A DNA stretch of 64,000 nucleotides from Chitinophagaceae bacterium (GCA_016710935.1 JADJTY010000012.1:372001-436000), one strand, 5' to 3'. Numbered from the stretch's first letter, positions 45,954 through 55,568 are shown. Numbers and translations: made by a program. Notes: a model not told the origin generated them from the letters alone.

Positions 45954-48773
45954 ATGAGTTTTAAAAGAACCCCATTATTCTTATTTATTTTATTGGTATG
46001 CCTCTTGAGTGGTTGCATTCAAAAATCTACCAACGAAGCGGGTGAAAAAGAGAAATATGATGGCCCTGCCATGATTGCCCAAATGGAATTTGATCGTACT
46101 AAAGACCCCGCAACAGGCACGGTACCCAGGGAAAGGTTAATGAAAGCCCTGGTTCACACCGATTCACTTAAGAAAATCTTACCCTTTCAGCTTATAGCCG
46201 GTTATGGCAACTGGACAGAACGTGGCCCTACTGCTGATGCGGTAGGTCCATCCAATGGAAATACCAGGGCCAACAGTGGCATTACTTCCGGAAGGATAAG
46301 GGCTGTAATGGTAGATGCCGCAGATGTAACAGGCAATACCGTTTTTATAGGGGGCGTAAATGGCGGTATCTGGAAAACAACAGATATAACTGCTTCTCCG
46401 GCCACCTGGACATTTGTAAATGATTTTTTCAGCAACATGGCAGTTACCGGTATTTGCCAGGACCCCACTACCCCGGCCATTATGTATTTTTGTACCGGGG
46501 AATGGCCGTTTAATTTTGATGCGGTAGCCGGTGATGGTATTTTTAAAAGTACCAATGGTGGCGCTACCTGGGTGCAACTTGCCAGTACTACAGGAGCTAA
46601 TTTTGACTACTGCAGTAAAATACTTTGTGATGCCTCGGGAAATGTATATGTATCAACCAGATCGGGTGTTTATCGTTCAATTAACGGCGGTACTTCATGG
46701 ACAACCATTACACCAAGTGGGTTGAGTACCAGCCGTTTTAGTGATATGGAAATAAGCAGCACCGGAAGGTTACATGTAAGTGCAGGCCAGTTCAGCACCT
46801 GTGGCTACCGGTTTACAGATAATCCCTCTACAGTTGCAGCAGGCTCCTGGACTTCTGCAACATCAGGATATCCCACAAGTACTGTAAGGATAGAATTAGG
46901 ATGTAATGGAAACACTTTATATGCTTTACCATCGGATGGGATTTACGAAATACCTACTATTTTCAAGTCAATAGATGGAGGCGCTAACTGGGCAGCTACC
47001 ACAGGGCAACCAACTGCCGGCTGGGGATCAGGCCAGGTCTGGTACAACATGGCAGTGGATATTGATGGTTCAGGCAATGTAATTGTTGGTACTTTGGAAC
47101 CTTACAGATCAACGGATGGCGGCGCTAACTGGTCAAGGATTGGCCGTTGGGTTGGCCTGGCGGGACAATACGTGCATGCTGATATACATTTTATTAAATT
47201 ATATGGTGCAAACCGTATATTGTTTGGTTGTGATGGAGGAGTGCATTACAGCAGTGATGGCGGTACCACGATCAGGGATAGAAATACAGGATTGAGAATC
47301 AAGCAGTTTTTTTCAGTAGCCATTCACCCTTCTACAACAAATAATTTTCTTGCAGGCGCACAGGATAATGGCAGTCACCGGTTTACAGCTGCGGGACTTG
47401 CCACCACTACAGAAGTAACCGGCGGAGATGGTGCATTTGTACATATAGACCAGGATGAACCACTATTCCAGTTTACTTCCTATGTTTTTAATCAATACAG
47501 GCGCAGCACCAATGGGGGAACAACCTGGAGCAGTGTAAATTTGAGTCTCGGAGCTGATGGCCAGTTTATTAACCCAACAGATTATGATGATGCAGCCGAT
47601 ATAATGTATTGCAGTAATACTGCAGGTACGTACCGCAGGTGGACAGATCCGCAAACCGGGGCTACCAATGCATCTGTTTCAATAACTGCATTGAATAGTA
47701 ATATCATTTCTGCGGTCACCGTATCACCTTATACAAGCAACCGGGTTTATTTTGGTACTGAAAATGATGCAGGATCAACCCGTCTTTGTTATGTTGATAA
47801 TGCCAATACTATTGTATCGGGTTCGGCAGGTACCAATATCAGTACAGGGCTGCCCACCAATGTTTATACATCCTGCATTGCAACCGGAACAGATGATCAG
47901 AACCTGATGGTGTGTTATTCCAATTATGGCGTGCAACAGATCTGGGCAAGCACCAATGCTGGTACTTCCTGGACAAATATTGACGGCGATCTACCCGATA
48001 TGCCGGTAAGATGGTGCATGTTTCTGCCCGGCGATAATACAAAAGCCATCATTGCAACGGAAGCCGGTGTTTATTTAACGCAAGCCATCAATGGGGCTTC
48101 TACAGCCTGGATACCCAGCCCGACCTTTCCTACAGTACGTACAGACATGCTGCAATACAGGCCCGCTGACGGATTGATAGCTGCAGCCACCCACGGACGG
48201 GGATTATGGACACAACCATACTATTCAATTATGCCCTCCACTAATTTTTTATTAAGAGGCGCATGGAACGGAAGTAAAGTGGCTTTACAATGGGAATATA
48301 CCCCACTTGCTGCCGGTGCCACACTGGAAGTTGAGTCATCTACTGATGCAACAAATTTTGTAAAAGTGGGTTCCCTCTCCGCCAACGCTGGTAAACAATA
48401 TAATTTTAATCATATTCCCAACACAAATAATGTTTTTTACCGCATCAGGAGTAATGAAAAAAATGGGGTGATCAAATATTCAAATACTGTAAAATTATTT
48501 AAAACCGGTGGAGGTACAAATGCAGAGATCATCAGCCTGTACCCCAACCCTGCTGAACGTGAAATTAATGTTGGCTTTAGTACAGAAAAAGGGAAATTTA
48601 ATTACAGCATTACAGCAACAGATGGCAGGTTAATGCTGCGGAAAGAGGAAGAATTGCAATTTACCGGCAACTATCTAAGAACTATTAATATTACCGGAAT
48701 TGCTGCAGGAAATTATATGTTAACCATATCAAACAGTAAACAAAAAGTAAGCAGGCAGTTTATAAAAAAATAA
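45954..48773 (+). CDS. Lipoprotein-type BNR/sortilin-like propeller with T9SS sorting domain
   Basis: 939 residues. The signal FLFILLVCLLSGC is a lipoprotein signal. The body is a large beta-propeller with BNR/Asp-box and sortilin-like repeats (GGIWKTTDI, GIFKSTNGGATWVQL, GVYRSINGGTSWTTI, STNAGTSWTNIDGDLP). A beta domain and a T9SS type A domain end the protein (LYPNPAEREINVGF, IAAGNYMLTISNSK). Proteins of this sort are exported glycan- or protein-binding propellers; no glycosidase active site is evident. Having both a lipobox and a T9SS domain is unusual. Confidence 0.82.
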   Translation: MSFKRTPLFLFILLVCLLSGCIQKSTNEAGEKEKYDGPAMIAQMEFDRTKDPATGTVPRERLMKALVHTDSLKKILPFQLIAGYGNWTERGPTADAVGPSNGNTRANSGITSGRIRAVMVDAADVTGNTVFIGGVNGGIWKTTDITASPATWTFVNDFFSNMAVTGICQDPTTPAIMYFCTGEWPFNFDAVAGDGIFKSTNGGATWVQLASTTGANFDYCSKILCDASGNVYVSTRSGVYRSINGGTSWTTITPSGLSTSRFSDMEISSTGRLHVSAGQFSTCGYRFTDNPSTVAAGSWTSATSGYPTSTVRIELGCNGNTLYALPSDGIYEIPTIFKSIDGGANWAATTGQPTAGWGSGQVWYNMAVDIDGSGNVIVGTLEPYRSTDGGANWSRIGRWVGLAGQYVHADIHFIKLYGANRILFGCDGGVHYSSDGGTTIRDRNTGLRIKQFFSVAIHPSTTNNFLAGAQDNGSHRFTAAGLATTTEVTGGDGAFVHIDQDEPLFQFTSYVFNQYRRSTNGGTTWSSVNLSLGADGQFINPTDYDDAADIMYCSNTAGTYRRWTDPQTGATNASVSITALNSNIISAVTVSPYTSNRVYFGTENDAGSTRLCYVDNANTIVSGSAGTNISTGLPTNVYTSCIATGTDDQNLMVCYSNYGVQQIWASTNAGTSWTNIDGDLPDMPVRWCMFLPGDNTKAIIATEAGVYLTQAINGASTAWIPSPTFPTVRTDMLQYRPADGLIAAATHGRGLWTQPYYSIMPSTNFLLRGAWNGSKVALQWEYTPLAAGATLEVESSTDATNFVKVGSLSANAGKQYNFNHIPNTNNVFYRIRSNEKNGVIKYSNTVKLFKTGGGTNAEIISLYPNPAEREINVGFSTEKGKFNYSITATDGRLMLRKEEELQFTGNYLRTINITGIAAGNYMLTISNSKQKVSRQFIKK

Positions 48774-48810
48774 AGCTGCTTTATTATATTGATTAGACAT
48801 TAAAATTATA

Positions 48811-48899
48811 CTGTCAGCCTGAGCTTGTCGAAGGCGGGTTCACAAATAAAAGAGGCTCTTTTCCAAAGGGCACCGGTTTCGACAAGCTCAACCTGACAG
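48811..48899. repeat. REP-like inverted repeat
   Basis: Two 22-bp arms, CTGTCAGCCTGAGCTTGTCG and its inverse (2 mismatches), separated by 45 bp, in the gap after the propeller gene. The arm sequence resembles an intergenic repeat common in Bacteroidota genomes. Confidence 0.65.
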
Positions 48900-48969
48900 T
48901 TTTATCAGGATAGATTTAAGGTCTGTTCAATATTAAACCGAGTGTACAATAGGTATTAAAACAAAAACT

Positions 48970-49003
48970 CCCTTTCAGCATTAAATCTGAAAGGGATTTT
49001 TTT
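48970..49003. terminator. Two-way intrinsic terminator
   Basis: CCCTTTCAG and CTGAAAGGG around an eight-base loop, with T runs on both strands. It serves the Spy-like gene on the minus strand and possibly the propeller gene on the plus strand. Confidence 0.8.
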
Positions 49004-49021
49004 TACTTTTAGATAACCTAT

Positions 49022-49432
49022 TTATTGGCCACGCCTGACGGGCCTTTGTCTTTGCTGGTTGTTTCGTTGTTTTTGAACCCTGTCCATCAGTTTACGCTTA
49101 AACTCGCCATCCATTCTGAAAAAGCGTTCGCAGCGGTTAACTCCAATAATCCTGTTGAAATTTTCCTGGTACTTTTTCTTGATATTCAAAAATGCCTGCT
49201 GTTTTTCCAATTCCGGCAAATCGGTTTTCACAGTTTTTAACTCACTCGCAAATTGAGCATGTACGGGCCAGAATTTTTGTGCTTCCTCCGGCGTAAATTG
49301 TAATTGCTGGGTAACATAAGCCACATACAGTGCCTGTATTTTTTCCTGTTTGGTTAAATCATCGCCTTCCTGGGCAAAAGCCACAGAAAAACTGCCAAAT
49401 AAGAAGGTTAATATAAGTAAATATTTTTTCAT
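49022..49432 (-). CDS. Small periplasmic Spy/CpxP-like protein
   Basis: A 136-residue protein with a signal peptide (LLILTFLFGSFSVAFA). The mature part is helical, with LQFTPEEAQKFWPVHAQF, a pattern seen in Bacteroidota proteins of the Spy/LTXXQ kind, and a very basic glutamine/arginine-rich tail. It is the last gene of the sigma/anti-sigma operon, 6 bp after the anti-sigma gene, and may report or buffer envelope stress. Confidence 0.7.
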   Translation of the reverse strand: MKKYLLILTFLFGSFSVAFAQEGDDLTKQEKIQALYVAYVTQQLQFTPEEAQKFWPVHAQFASELKTVKTDLPELEKQQAFLNIKKKYQENFNRIIGVNRCERFFRMDGEFKRKLMDRVQKQRNNQQRQRPVRRGQ

Positions 49433-49438
49433 GATTGT

Positions 49439-50176
49439 TTAGTTTTTTAATTCGTCAATATTAATCGTGTTCAGGTATTTATCCAAAGCCTTTTCATCCA
49501 GCAGGTAATCTTCCTGCGAAGGCAATTCATGTTCATCTATACTGCCGGCAACCATGGCTGTTTTAACATCGGTGCCATTGGCCTCTAAAAATTTTACAAT
49601 GTCGGCATCAGAAATCTTTGCAAGCTCCTGGTCAACATCCTGCATTTTTAAACCGTCAGTTACATAAGCTGGTAATTCAATTTTTTCATTTGTATTACCG
49701 GTAAATTTAAAAACACCCAATGCCATCACCCCGGTAAAAGCTGCTGCCACAGCGTATTTAAAGAAGGCTGTTGTACGCCTTTTCATACTAACCACTTTTA
49801 CCTGTGGATTCACCGTGTTCAAAACCGTTTCGCTTAACCCTTCAAAATAACCAGCGGGTACTTCAAAAACATGTTCGCTTTGAATGCTGTATAGCATGGG
49901 CGATAAAGCCCTTATTTCGGTAGCCGCATCTTCAGTTTGCTGTGTTTTTATTTTAGCAAGAATTGAACCGGCCAGGTTTTCAAAATATCCGGCTGGTACA
50001 TCACCAGCTGGAGAAGCAATAGCTGATCCGTTTTCAGTTTCAATTCCCATCAAAATATCAGCAGCCAGGTGTTCGAAATAACCTTGTGGAACAGCAAAAA
50101 CATTTACTTTTTCCATGGCTGCAATGGTGAGACTTAACTCCTTCAATTCGTTCAATATGTCATTTCTATTTTCCAT
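49439..50176 (-). CDS. Probable anti-sigma factor, single-pass membrane protein
   Basis: 245 residues. The cytoplasmic N-terminal half contains three repeated segments of the type NVFAVPQGYFEHLA, VPAGYFENLAGSIL and VFEVPAGYFEGL. One membrane helix follows (FFKYAVAAAFTGVMALGVF, residues about 128-150), with an acidic C-terminal part. Position directly after an ECF sigma gene and the topology fit an anti-sigma factor, though no zinc motif is seen. Confidence 0.65.
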   Translation of the reverse strand: MENRNDILNELKELSLTIAAMEKVNVFAVPQGYFEHLAADILMGIETENGSAIASPAGDVPAGYFENLAGSILAKIKTQQTEDAATEIRALSPMLYSIQSEHVFEVPAGYFEGLSETVLNTVNPQVKVVSMKRRTTAFFKYAVAAAFTGVMALGVFKFTGNTNEKIELPAYVTDGLKMQDVDQELAKISDADIVKFLEANGTDVKTAMVAGSIDEHELPSQEDYLLDEKALDKYLNTINIDELKN

Positions 50177-50210
50177 CTACTTAATTCAGACTGTGTTTTT
50201 TGATAAAAGT

Positions 50211-50762
50211 TTAACTATTCAGTATAAAATTTTCAATTTTTTTTACAGCATGATGATAGCTGGCTTTTAAAGCTCCTTCACTGGTTTCCAGCACTTTACT
50301 CATCTTTTCATAAGGCATCTCATCGTAATACCGCAAATTAAATACAACACGTTGTTTTTCAGGCAATTGCTGTATGGCCACCTGTAATTTCCACTCCAGC
50401 TTATTGGCATCAAAATGTTTATCGGCCTGCAACTTGTTGCTTAAACCGGTTTCCACATCGCTGAAGGATACCGAAGATCTTTTTTTCTCTTTCTCCAGAA
50501 AAGTAAGGCATTCGTTGGTTGCAATGCGGTAAAGCCAGGTGTATAACTGGCTGTCTTCCCTGAAATTCTCCAATGCATTCCACACTTTAATGAACATATT
50601 TTGCAATACATCATTGGCATCTTCGTGGCTTACCACCATACGGCGGATATGCCAGTATAATTTTTCCTGGTATTTTTTTAGGATAAGGGTAAAGCTGCGT
50701 TCTTTGGTGGCAGCATCCCTGAACTGCGTCAGCAGTTCTTTATCGTCCAAGTGTTCAGTCAT
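50211..50762 (-). CDS. RNA polymerase sigma factor, ECF type
   Basis: 183 residues with region 2 (DANDVLQNMFIKVWNALENF, TWLYRIATNECL) and region 4 (LPEKQRVVFNLRYYDEMPYE, SEGALKASYHHAVKKIE). Regions 1 and 3 are absent, as in ECF sigma factors. It heads a three-gene operon with a probable anti-sigma factor and a Spy-like periplasmic protein, pointing to control of an envelope response and of itself. Confidence 0.92.
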   Translation of the reverse strand: MTEHLDDKELLTQFRDAATKERSFTLILKKYQEKLYWHIRRMVVSHEDANDVLQNMFIKVWNALENFREDSQLYTWLYRIATNECLTFLEKEKKRSSVSFSDVETGLSNKLQADKHFDANKLEWKLQVAIQQLPEKQRVVFNLRYYDEMPYEKMSKVLETSEGALKASYHHAVKKIENFILNS

Positions 50763-50788
50763 AGTGGTTCAGTCATAGTGTTGAGCAT

Positions 50789-50872
50789 AAAAAAAACCAA
50801 TCTTACTTCTTCGCTATGGCAATTTAATTAAAATTAAACTGCTTAACAGCATAGAAGCACAGGTAAGATTGG
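50789..50872 (-). terminator. Terminator of the transketolase gene
   Basis: CCAATCTTAC and its exact inverse frame a 56-bp arm-rich loop with an inner CTATG/CATAG stem. A run of eight T follows on the minus strand. Confidence 0.7.
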
Positions 50873-50898
50873 CTTTTTATTAAAAGGTTTAATGCGTT

Positions 50899-51852
50899 TT
50901 ATTTTCTGGATATGGCTTTTTGCGCTGCCGCAACTATATGCTCCGTCTCCAGGCCATATTTTTTTAACAGTTCCAAAGGTTTTCCGCTTTCGCCAAAAGT
51001 GTCGTTGGTGCCAATATATTCAATGGGTATGGGGCAATTTTTTGAAGCAACCTGTGCAATGGCATCTCCAAGACCGCCAATAATATTATGCTCTTCGGCA
51101 GTTACCGCACATCTTGTTTTTTTGATAGAAGCAATGACAGCCTCTACTTCAAGTGGTTTAATGGTATGTATATTGATCACTTCAACACTGATTCCTTTTT
51201 CCTCCAATATCCTTCCGGCTTCAATGGCTTTCCAAACCATATGCCCGCAGGCAAAAATAGATACATCTGTACCTTCAGAAAATTGTTGTGCTTTACCAAT
51301 TACAAAATCAGCTTCGTTGGTAAAAATGGGCCAAACCGGGCGGCCAAAGCGCAGGTAAACGGGGCCTTCATAATCGGCTATGGCCATGGTGGCTGCTTTG
51401 GTTTGATTATAATCTGCCGGTACGATCACTGTCATACCCGGCAGCATTTTCATCAGGCCGATATCTTCCAGGATCTGGTGTGTAGCACCATCTTCGCCCA
51501 ATGTTAGCCCGGCATGCGATGCACAAATTTTTACATTTTTACCGCTGTATGCCACGCTCTGGCGTATCTGGTCGTACACCCTGCCTGTTGAAAAATTGGC
51601 AAAGGTGGTGGTGTATGGAATTTTTCCACCGATGGTTAGTCCGGCAGCAATGCCAATCATATTGGCTTCGGCAATTCCACACTGGATAAATCTTTCAGGA
51701 AATTCTTTGATGAATCCGTTTAATTTTAGTGAACCAGCCAGGTCAGCTGTAAGGGCTACAATATTTGGATTTTTACGGGCGGCTTCTAAAATGCCATCTC
51801 CAAAACCGCTGCGTGTGTCTTTGTTACCGGTAACCTGAATATCTTTAAGCAT
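50899..51852 (-). CDS. Transketolase, C-terminal half
   Basis: 317 residues covering the pyrimidine-binding and C-terminal transketolase domains: TADLAGSLKLNGF, QCGIAEANMIGIAAGLTIGG, TFANFSTGRVYDQIRQSVAY, GEDGATHQILEDIGLMKMLP, and a C-terminal domain. The thiamine-diphosphate-binding N-terminal half is a separate gene in split transketolases, but it is not adjacent here (galE is next). The same fold occurs in DXP synthase, though the length fits split transketolase better. Confidence 0.85.
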   Translation of the reverse strand: MLKDIQVTGNKDTRSGFGDGILEAARKNPNIVALTADLAGSLKLNGFIKEFPERFIQCGIAEANMIGIAAGLTIGGKIPYTTTFANFSTGRVYDQIRQSVAYSGKNVKICASHAGLTLGEDGATHQILEDIGLMKMLPGMTVIVPADYNQTKAATMAIADYEGPVYLRFGRPVWPIFTNEADFVIGKAQQFSEGTDVSIFACGHMVWKAIEAGRILEEKGISVEVINIHTIKPLEVEAVIASIKKTRCAVTAEEHNIIGGLGDAIAQVASKNCPIPIEYIGTNDTFGESGKPLELLKKYGLETEHIVAAAQKAISRK

Positions 51853-51997
51853 GATATGAAAATGTATTTATAGGTAAAATTAGAATTGCCGCAAAGTAAA
51901 AGAAAGATTTGCAGGGTGGCAAATGAGAATAAAAAAGTTGCCCACAAAGTTTTAGAAGATATACAGCAAGTAGTATTCAGAAAAACTAGCAGCGTTC

Positions 51998-53053
51998 TTA
52001 ATTGAGTTCCGCGTTGGTTGAATTGAAAAGCTTTTCATCTTCTTTCAGTTTCATTTCCCATTTCCAGGCAGTTTCCATCATATCCTGCAGCTTATATTTG
52101 GGATTCCAGCCCAATAGGTTTTTAGCCTTATCGTTATTGGCATAAATGGCTACCACATCACCAGAGCGGCGGGGACCAATTTCGTAATTAAGTTTTACAC
52201 CGCTTATTTTTTCAAACGCATTAATTATTTCAAGTACGGTAAGTCCATCGCCGGTACCTAAATTAAAAACGTCGCAATTGCTCTGGTTCCTGCCTTCCAA
52301 AAGATAGTTAAGAGCCAGCGTATGGGCATGTGCGATATCGCAAACATGTATGTAATCCCTTACGCAACTGCCGTCCCTGGTATCGTAATCGTTACCCCAA
52401 ACCTTCATGCCCGGTAACTTACCAATGGCTGTTTGTGTTATAGCCGGTACCAGGTTTTGAGGTTTACCTAACGGTATTTCCCCCATCTGGTTAGAAGGAT
52501 GTGCACCAACCGGGTTAAAGTATCTTAATAAAATGGCATTATTTGTATTGGCATTTACAGCATCGCCTACGATCTTTTCGCCCATTTGCTTGGTAGCACC
52601 ATAGGCCGATTCTGCCGGCTTCATGGGAGTTTCCTCGGTTACCGGTATTTTATCGGGGTTTCCATATACAGTACAGGAAGATGAAAAAACAAAATTGGGA
52701 ACAGAAAACTCATGGGCACATTTTAAAATATTGATGAGTGAGTTTAAATTATTTTCAAAATAGAGCAACGGTTTTTCTACCGATTCGCCCACGGCTTTAT
52801 AGGCAGCAAAATGTATAATGCCGTTTATATCCGGGTTTTCCTGGAAGATGGCAACGGTATCATCATAAATACAAAGATCAACTTTGTAATTTTTTACGGC
52901 TTTGCCGGTAATTTTTTCCACCGCATCTAAAACGCTTTCGTTACTGCGTGAATTATTATCTGCAGAGATCACGTCAAACCCATTTTCAATCAGGTCAACA
53001 ATGGTATGTGCTCCAATATAACCACAGCCGCCGGTAACCAGTATTTTGTTCAT
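51998..53053 (-). CDS. galE: UDP-glucose 4-epimerase
   Basis: 351 residues from the ATG at 53053, starting MNKILVTGGCGYIGAHTIVD with the Rossmann GxxGxxG. The active site has serine in FVFSSSCTVYGNP and YxxxK in SAYGATKQMGEK. NAD-dependent interconversion of UDP-glucose and UDP-galactose, for sugar use or surface glycans. A longer frame to 53077 would start inside the terminator hairpin of the pit gene and is less likely. Confidence 0.92.
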   Translation of the reverse strand: MNKILVTGGCGYIGAHTIVDLIENGFDVISADNNSRSNESVLDAVEKITGKAVKNYKVDLCIYDDTVAIFQENPDINGIIHFAAYKAVGESVEKPLLYFENNLNSLINILKCAHEFSVPNFVFSSSCTVYGNPDKIPVTEETPMKPAESAYGATKQMGEKIVGDAVNANTNNAILLRYFNPVGAHPSNQMGEIPLGKPQNLVPAITQTAIGKLPGMKVWGNDYDTRDGSCVRDYIHVCDIAHAHTLALNYLLEGRNQSNCDVFNLGTGDGLTVLEIINAFEKISGVKLNYEIGPRRSGDVVAIYANNDKAKNLLGWNPKYKLQDMMETAWKWEMKLKEDEKLFNSTNAELN

Positions 53054-53066
53054 ACACAAAGAAAAC

Positions 53067-53096
53067 AAAAAAATCACTCATGGTGGTGAGTGATTT
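53067..53096 (-). terminator. Intrinsic terminator of the pit operon
   Basis: AAATCACTCA and TGAGTGATTT around a six-base loop, with a T run on the minus strand, after the phosphate transporter gene. Confidence 0.85.
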
Positions 53097-53122
53097 TTAA
53101 ATAGTATTAAGCGATTTATCTT

Positions 53123-54832
53123 TTAAAGAAAGAAATTAACGATGTAATAAGTAGCTGCTGCCAATAAGCCACTTACAGGTATGGTTAAAACCCAGGCCCA
53201 TAAAAGATTTACAGTAACACCCCAACGAACGGCTGATAAGCGCTTGGTAGCACCTGCACCAATAATACTCCCCGTAATGGTATGTGTGGTAGATACAGGG
53301 ATACCCATTTGTCCGGTAAAAAATAAAGTGAAGGCCCCCGATGTTTCTGCAGCAACACCTTCCAGCGGCGTAACTTTCGTAATTTTAGTTCCCATTGTTT
53401 TTATGATCTTCCAGCCGCCACTCATAGTTCCTAAGCCTATGGCAACATAGCAGGCAATGGGCACCCAATTGGGCAGATCAGAAAAATTCTGAATTGTTCC
53501 ATTTGCAATTAATGCGGCACCAATAATACCCATTACTTTTTGTGCATCGTTTCCACCATGGCCTATACTGAATGCAGCAGAGCTGAGTAACTGCAGTTTT
53601 TTAAACATATTGGCAACCTTAAATGCTGTGGGCGTTTTTATTTTTTCAACATATAAATATACAAGGCAAAATAAAATTGAAGTACAGATGATGCCCCAGA
53701 TGATCATACTGTTATCAGCCTTATCTATATCTTTTGCCAATGCTTTTTCAATATCAAAGCCGGTCATTTTCTTTTTAACCTTTTCCGTATTTACATTATT
53801 GATGGGATAAATTGCATTTAATGCTACAAGCGTACTATCAGCAGAAATTTCTTTTGCCAAAAATTTCTTTAAAGGGTCTTTATATTTTTCTGTAACCTCT
53901 TTAGCTATTTTGAATTCTGCATTTGCTGCTTTATCACTGGAAGCTTTTGCTTCCAGTACCAGAAAGTCATTTGCATTTCTAACATCATCTTTCAACCTGC
54001 TGGCTTCAATATCTTTTAACCAGCCACTGTCTGTTGCCTGTTTTGCGATATTTTTTGCGCCCAGTTTATCAAAATCATCAACAAGCAGGGCTAATTTGTT
54101 ATAGTTGGGAATAGCTTTATCCAGTTTTCCTTTAGCCGTATTATATGCTTTTGCAAGTGTGGTGTCATTTGGATTCAGCTCTTTTTTGGCAAATGTTTCT
54201 TTTACTTCTTTTTTGTACTTGTCAATTTTTAAAAATTTCTCCAGGTTCTCATTCATTTTACTGCTCTCAAAATTATCAAACAGGAAAACGGTAAAAATGG
54301 TAACAAAAGCGATGATACCAAGCCTCAGCCACACATTACGCATAATTGTTACCACTGTAATAAAAATTGATATAACCATACCGATAAGCGGTGCAAGAAA
54401 AATAAAAATGATGGTTTTAATGATGATGTCCGATTCTACAATTTTACCCCAGCTTATTCCAATACCTTTCACACTTATTGCATGCGCAATGGCTGCACCG
54501 GCAAAGCCGCCAATAAGCGTGTGAGATGAGGAGGAAGGAATACCATACCACCAGGTTAATAAGTTCCAGAAAATGGCGGCAATTAAGCCAGATAAAATAA
54601 CGGGCAGTGTAATAAATTCTTTTGCAACTGTTTTACTGATGGTGTTTGCAACCGCATGGTCTTTAAAAATAAAATAAGCAATGCAATTAAAAAAAGCTGC
54701 CCATACCACCGCCTGAAAAGGCGTAAGCACTTTGGTAGAAACTACGGTCGCTATTGAGTTTGCTGCATCATGGAATCCGTTGATGTAGTCGAATATTAAT
54801 GCCAGTGCTATGATTATAATTACTAGAGTCAT
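53123..54832 (-). CDS. pit: Low-affinity inorganic phosphate transporter, Pit family
   Basis: 569 residues of the PiT/PHO-4 family, which moves phosphate with protons or sodium. Both signature repeats are present: DYINGFHDAANSIATVVSTKVL at the start (19 residues apart from the next helix) and SIGHGGNDAQKVMGIIGAAL in the C-terminal half. Between the halves lies a soluble, lysine-rich insert (residues about 195-375: KYKKEVKETFAKKEL to GFDIEKALAKDID), larger than in typical Pit. It follows the DUF47 gene by 85 bp in the same operon. Confidence 0.9.
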   Translation of the reverse strand: MTLVIIIIALALIFDYINGFHDAANSIATVVSTKVLTPFQAVVWAAFFNCIAYFIFKDHAVANTISKTVAKEFITLPVILSGLIAAIFWNLLTWWYGIPSSSSHTLIGGFAGAAIAHAISVKGIGISWGKIVESDIIIKTIIFIFLAPLIGMVISIFITVVTIMRNVWLRLGIIAFVTIFTVFLFDNFESSKMNENLEKFLKIDKYKKEVKETFAKKELNPNDTTLAKAYNTAKGKLDKAIPNYNKLALLVDDFDKLGAKNIAKQATDSGWLKDIEASRLKDDVRNANDFLVLEAKASSDKAANAEFKIAKEVTEKYKDPLKKFLAKEISADSTLVALNAIYPINNVNTEKVKKKMTGFDIEKALAKDIDKADNSMIIWGIICTSILFCLVYLYVEKIKTPTAFKVANMFKKLQLLSSAAFSIGHGGNDAQKVMGIIGAALIANGTIQNFSDLPNWVPIACYVAIGLGTMSGGWKIIKTMGTKITKVTPLEGVAAETSGAFTLFFTGQMGIPVSTTHTITGSIIGAGATKRLSAVRWGVTVNLLWAWVLTIPVSGLLAAATYYIVNFFL

Positions 54833-54917
54833 GCTTAATGAGGTTTGTTATCTGATAATTGTTAATAGTAACTCGTTTACTGCGGGTGCTGACTATTAAC
54901 TTGGAACCATTAATTTT

Positions 54918-55568
54918 TTATGCATACTTCACAATGATACCTTCTATCACATTGGCTGCATCTTCACATTTATCGGTTACAATTTCCATTACCTGGTAAA
55001 TCTCTCTTTTTTTAATAACCTCTTTGGCATCATTTTCTTCAGCAAAAAGTTTTTCAATACTCATATCAAAAATATCATCACCCTGGTTTTCGATACTGTT
55101 AATGGCTACCAGTGCGTCGGTAATCCTGCGCATGTCTTTCATATTGCGTAACTCTGTAACTGCATTGTGCACAGCAACACAGCCCTGGGCAATAATATCA
55201 GCCATTTTATGAATACCTGTATCATTGGGATTTACCCTGTAAAAATTTATTTTTTTGGCAGAGGCATAAATATAATCGGCGATATCATCCAAAGCCGTAG
55301 CCAGGTAGTGAATGTCTTCCCTGTCGAAAGGTGTAATAAAGTTTTTACCCAGTTCGGTAAAAATCTGATGCGTATAATCATCATTCTCATGTTCCATATC
55401 CTCCATATCTTTTATCAACTTTGCCCTACCGTCAAAGTCAGGTTCGTTTACGACTTCTTTCAGTTTTTCACCCATTTTAACCAAAACGTCTACAACGCTT
55501 TCAAAAAGTTGAAAAAATACCCTGTCTTTGGGTAAGAAAATTTTAAGAATTGAATTTATTCCTGCCAT
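54918..55568 (-). CDS. PhoU-like (DUF47) Pit accessory protein
   Basis: 216 residues, all helical, with the DUF47 pattern: FFQLFESVVDVLVKMGEKL, DMEHENDDYTHQIFTELGKN, FDREDIHYLATALDDIADYI and MEIVTDKCEDAANVIEGIIVKYA. DUF47 proteins are related to PhoU and are encoded with Pit transporters, whose activity or expression they adjust. It lies between the porin gene and pit. Confidence 0.9.
   Translation of the reverse strand: MAGINSILKIFLPKDRVFFQLFESVVDVLVKMGEKLKEVVNEPDFDGRAKLIKDMEDMEHENDDYTHQIFTELGKNFITPFDREDIHYLATALDDIADYIYASAKKINFYRVNPNDTGIHKMADIIAQGCVAVHNAVTELRNMKDMRRITDALVAINSIENQGDDIFDMSIEKLFAEENDAKEVIKKREIYQVMEIVTDKCEDAANVIEGIIVKYA

Noticed and set aside
53054..53077. Longer galE start at 53077
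   Set aside because: The extra eight codons overlap the pit terminator hairpin, and the family starts at MNKILVTGG.
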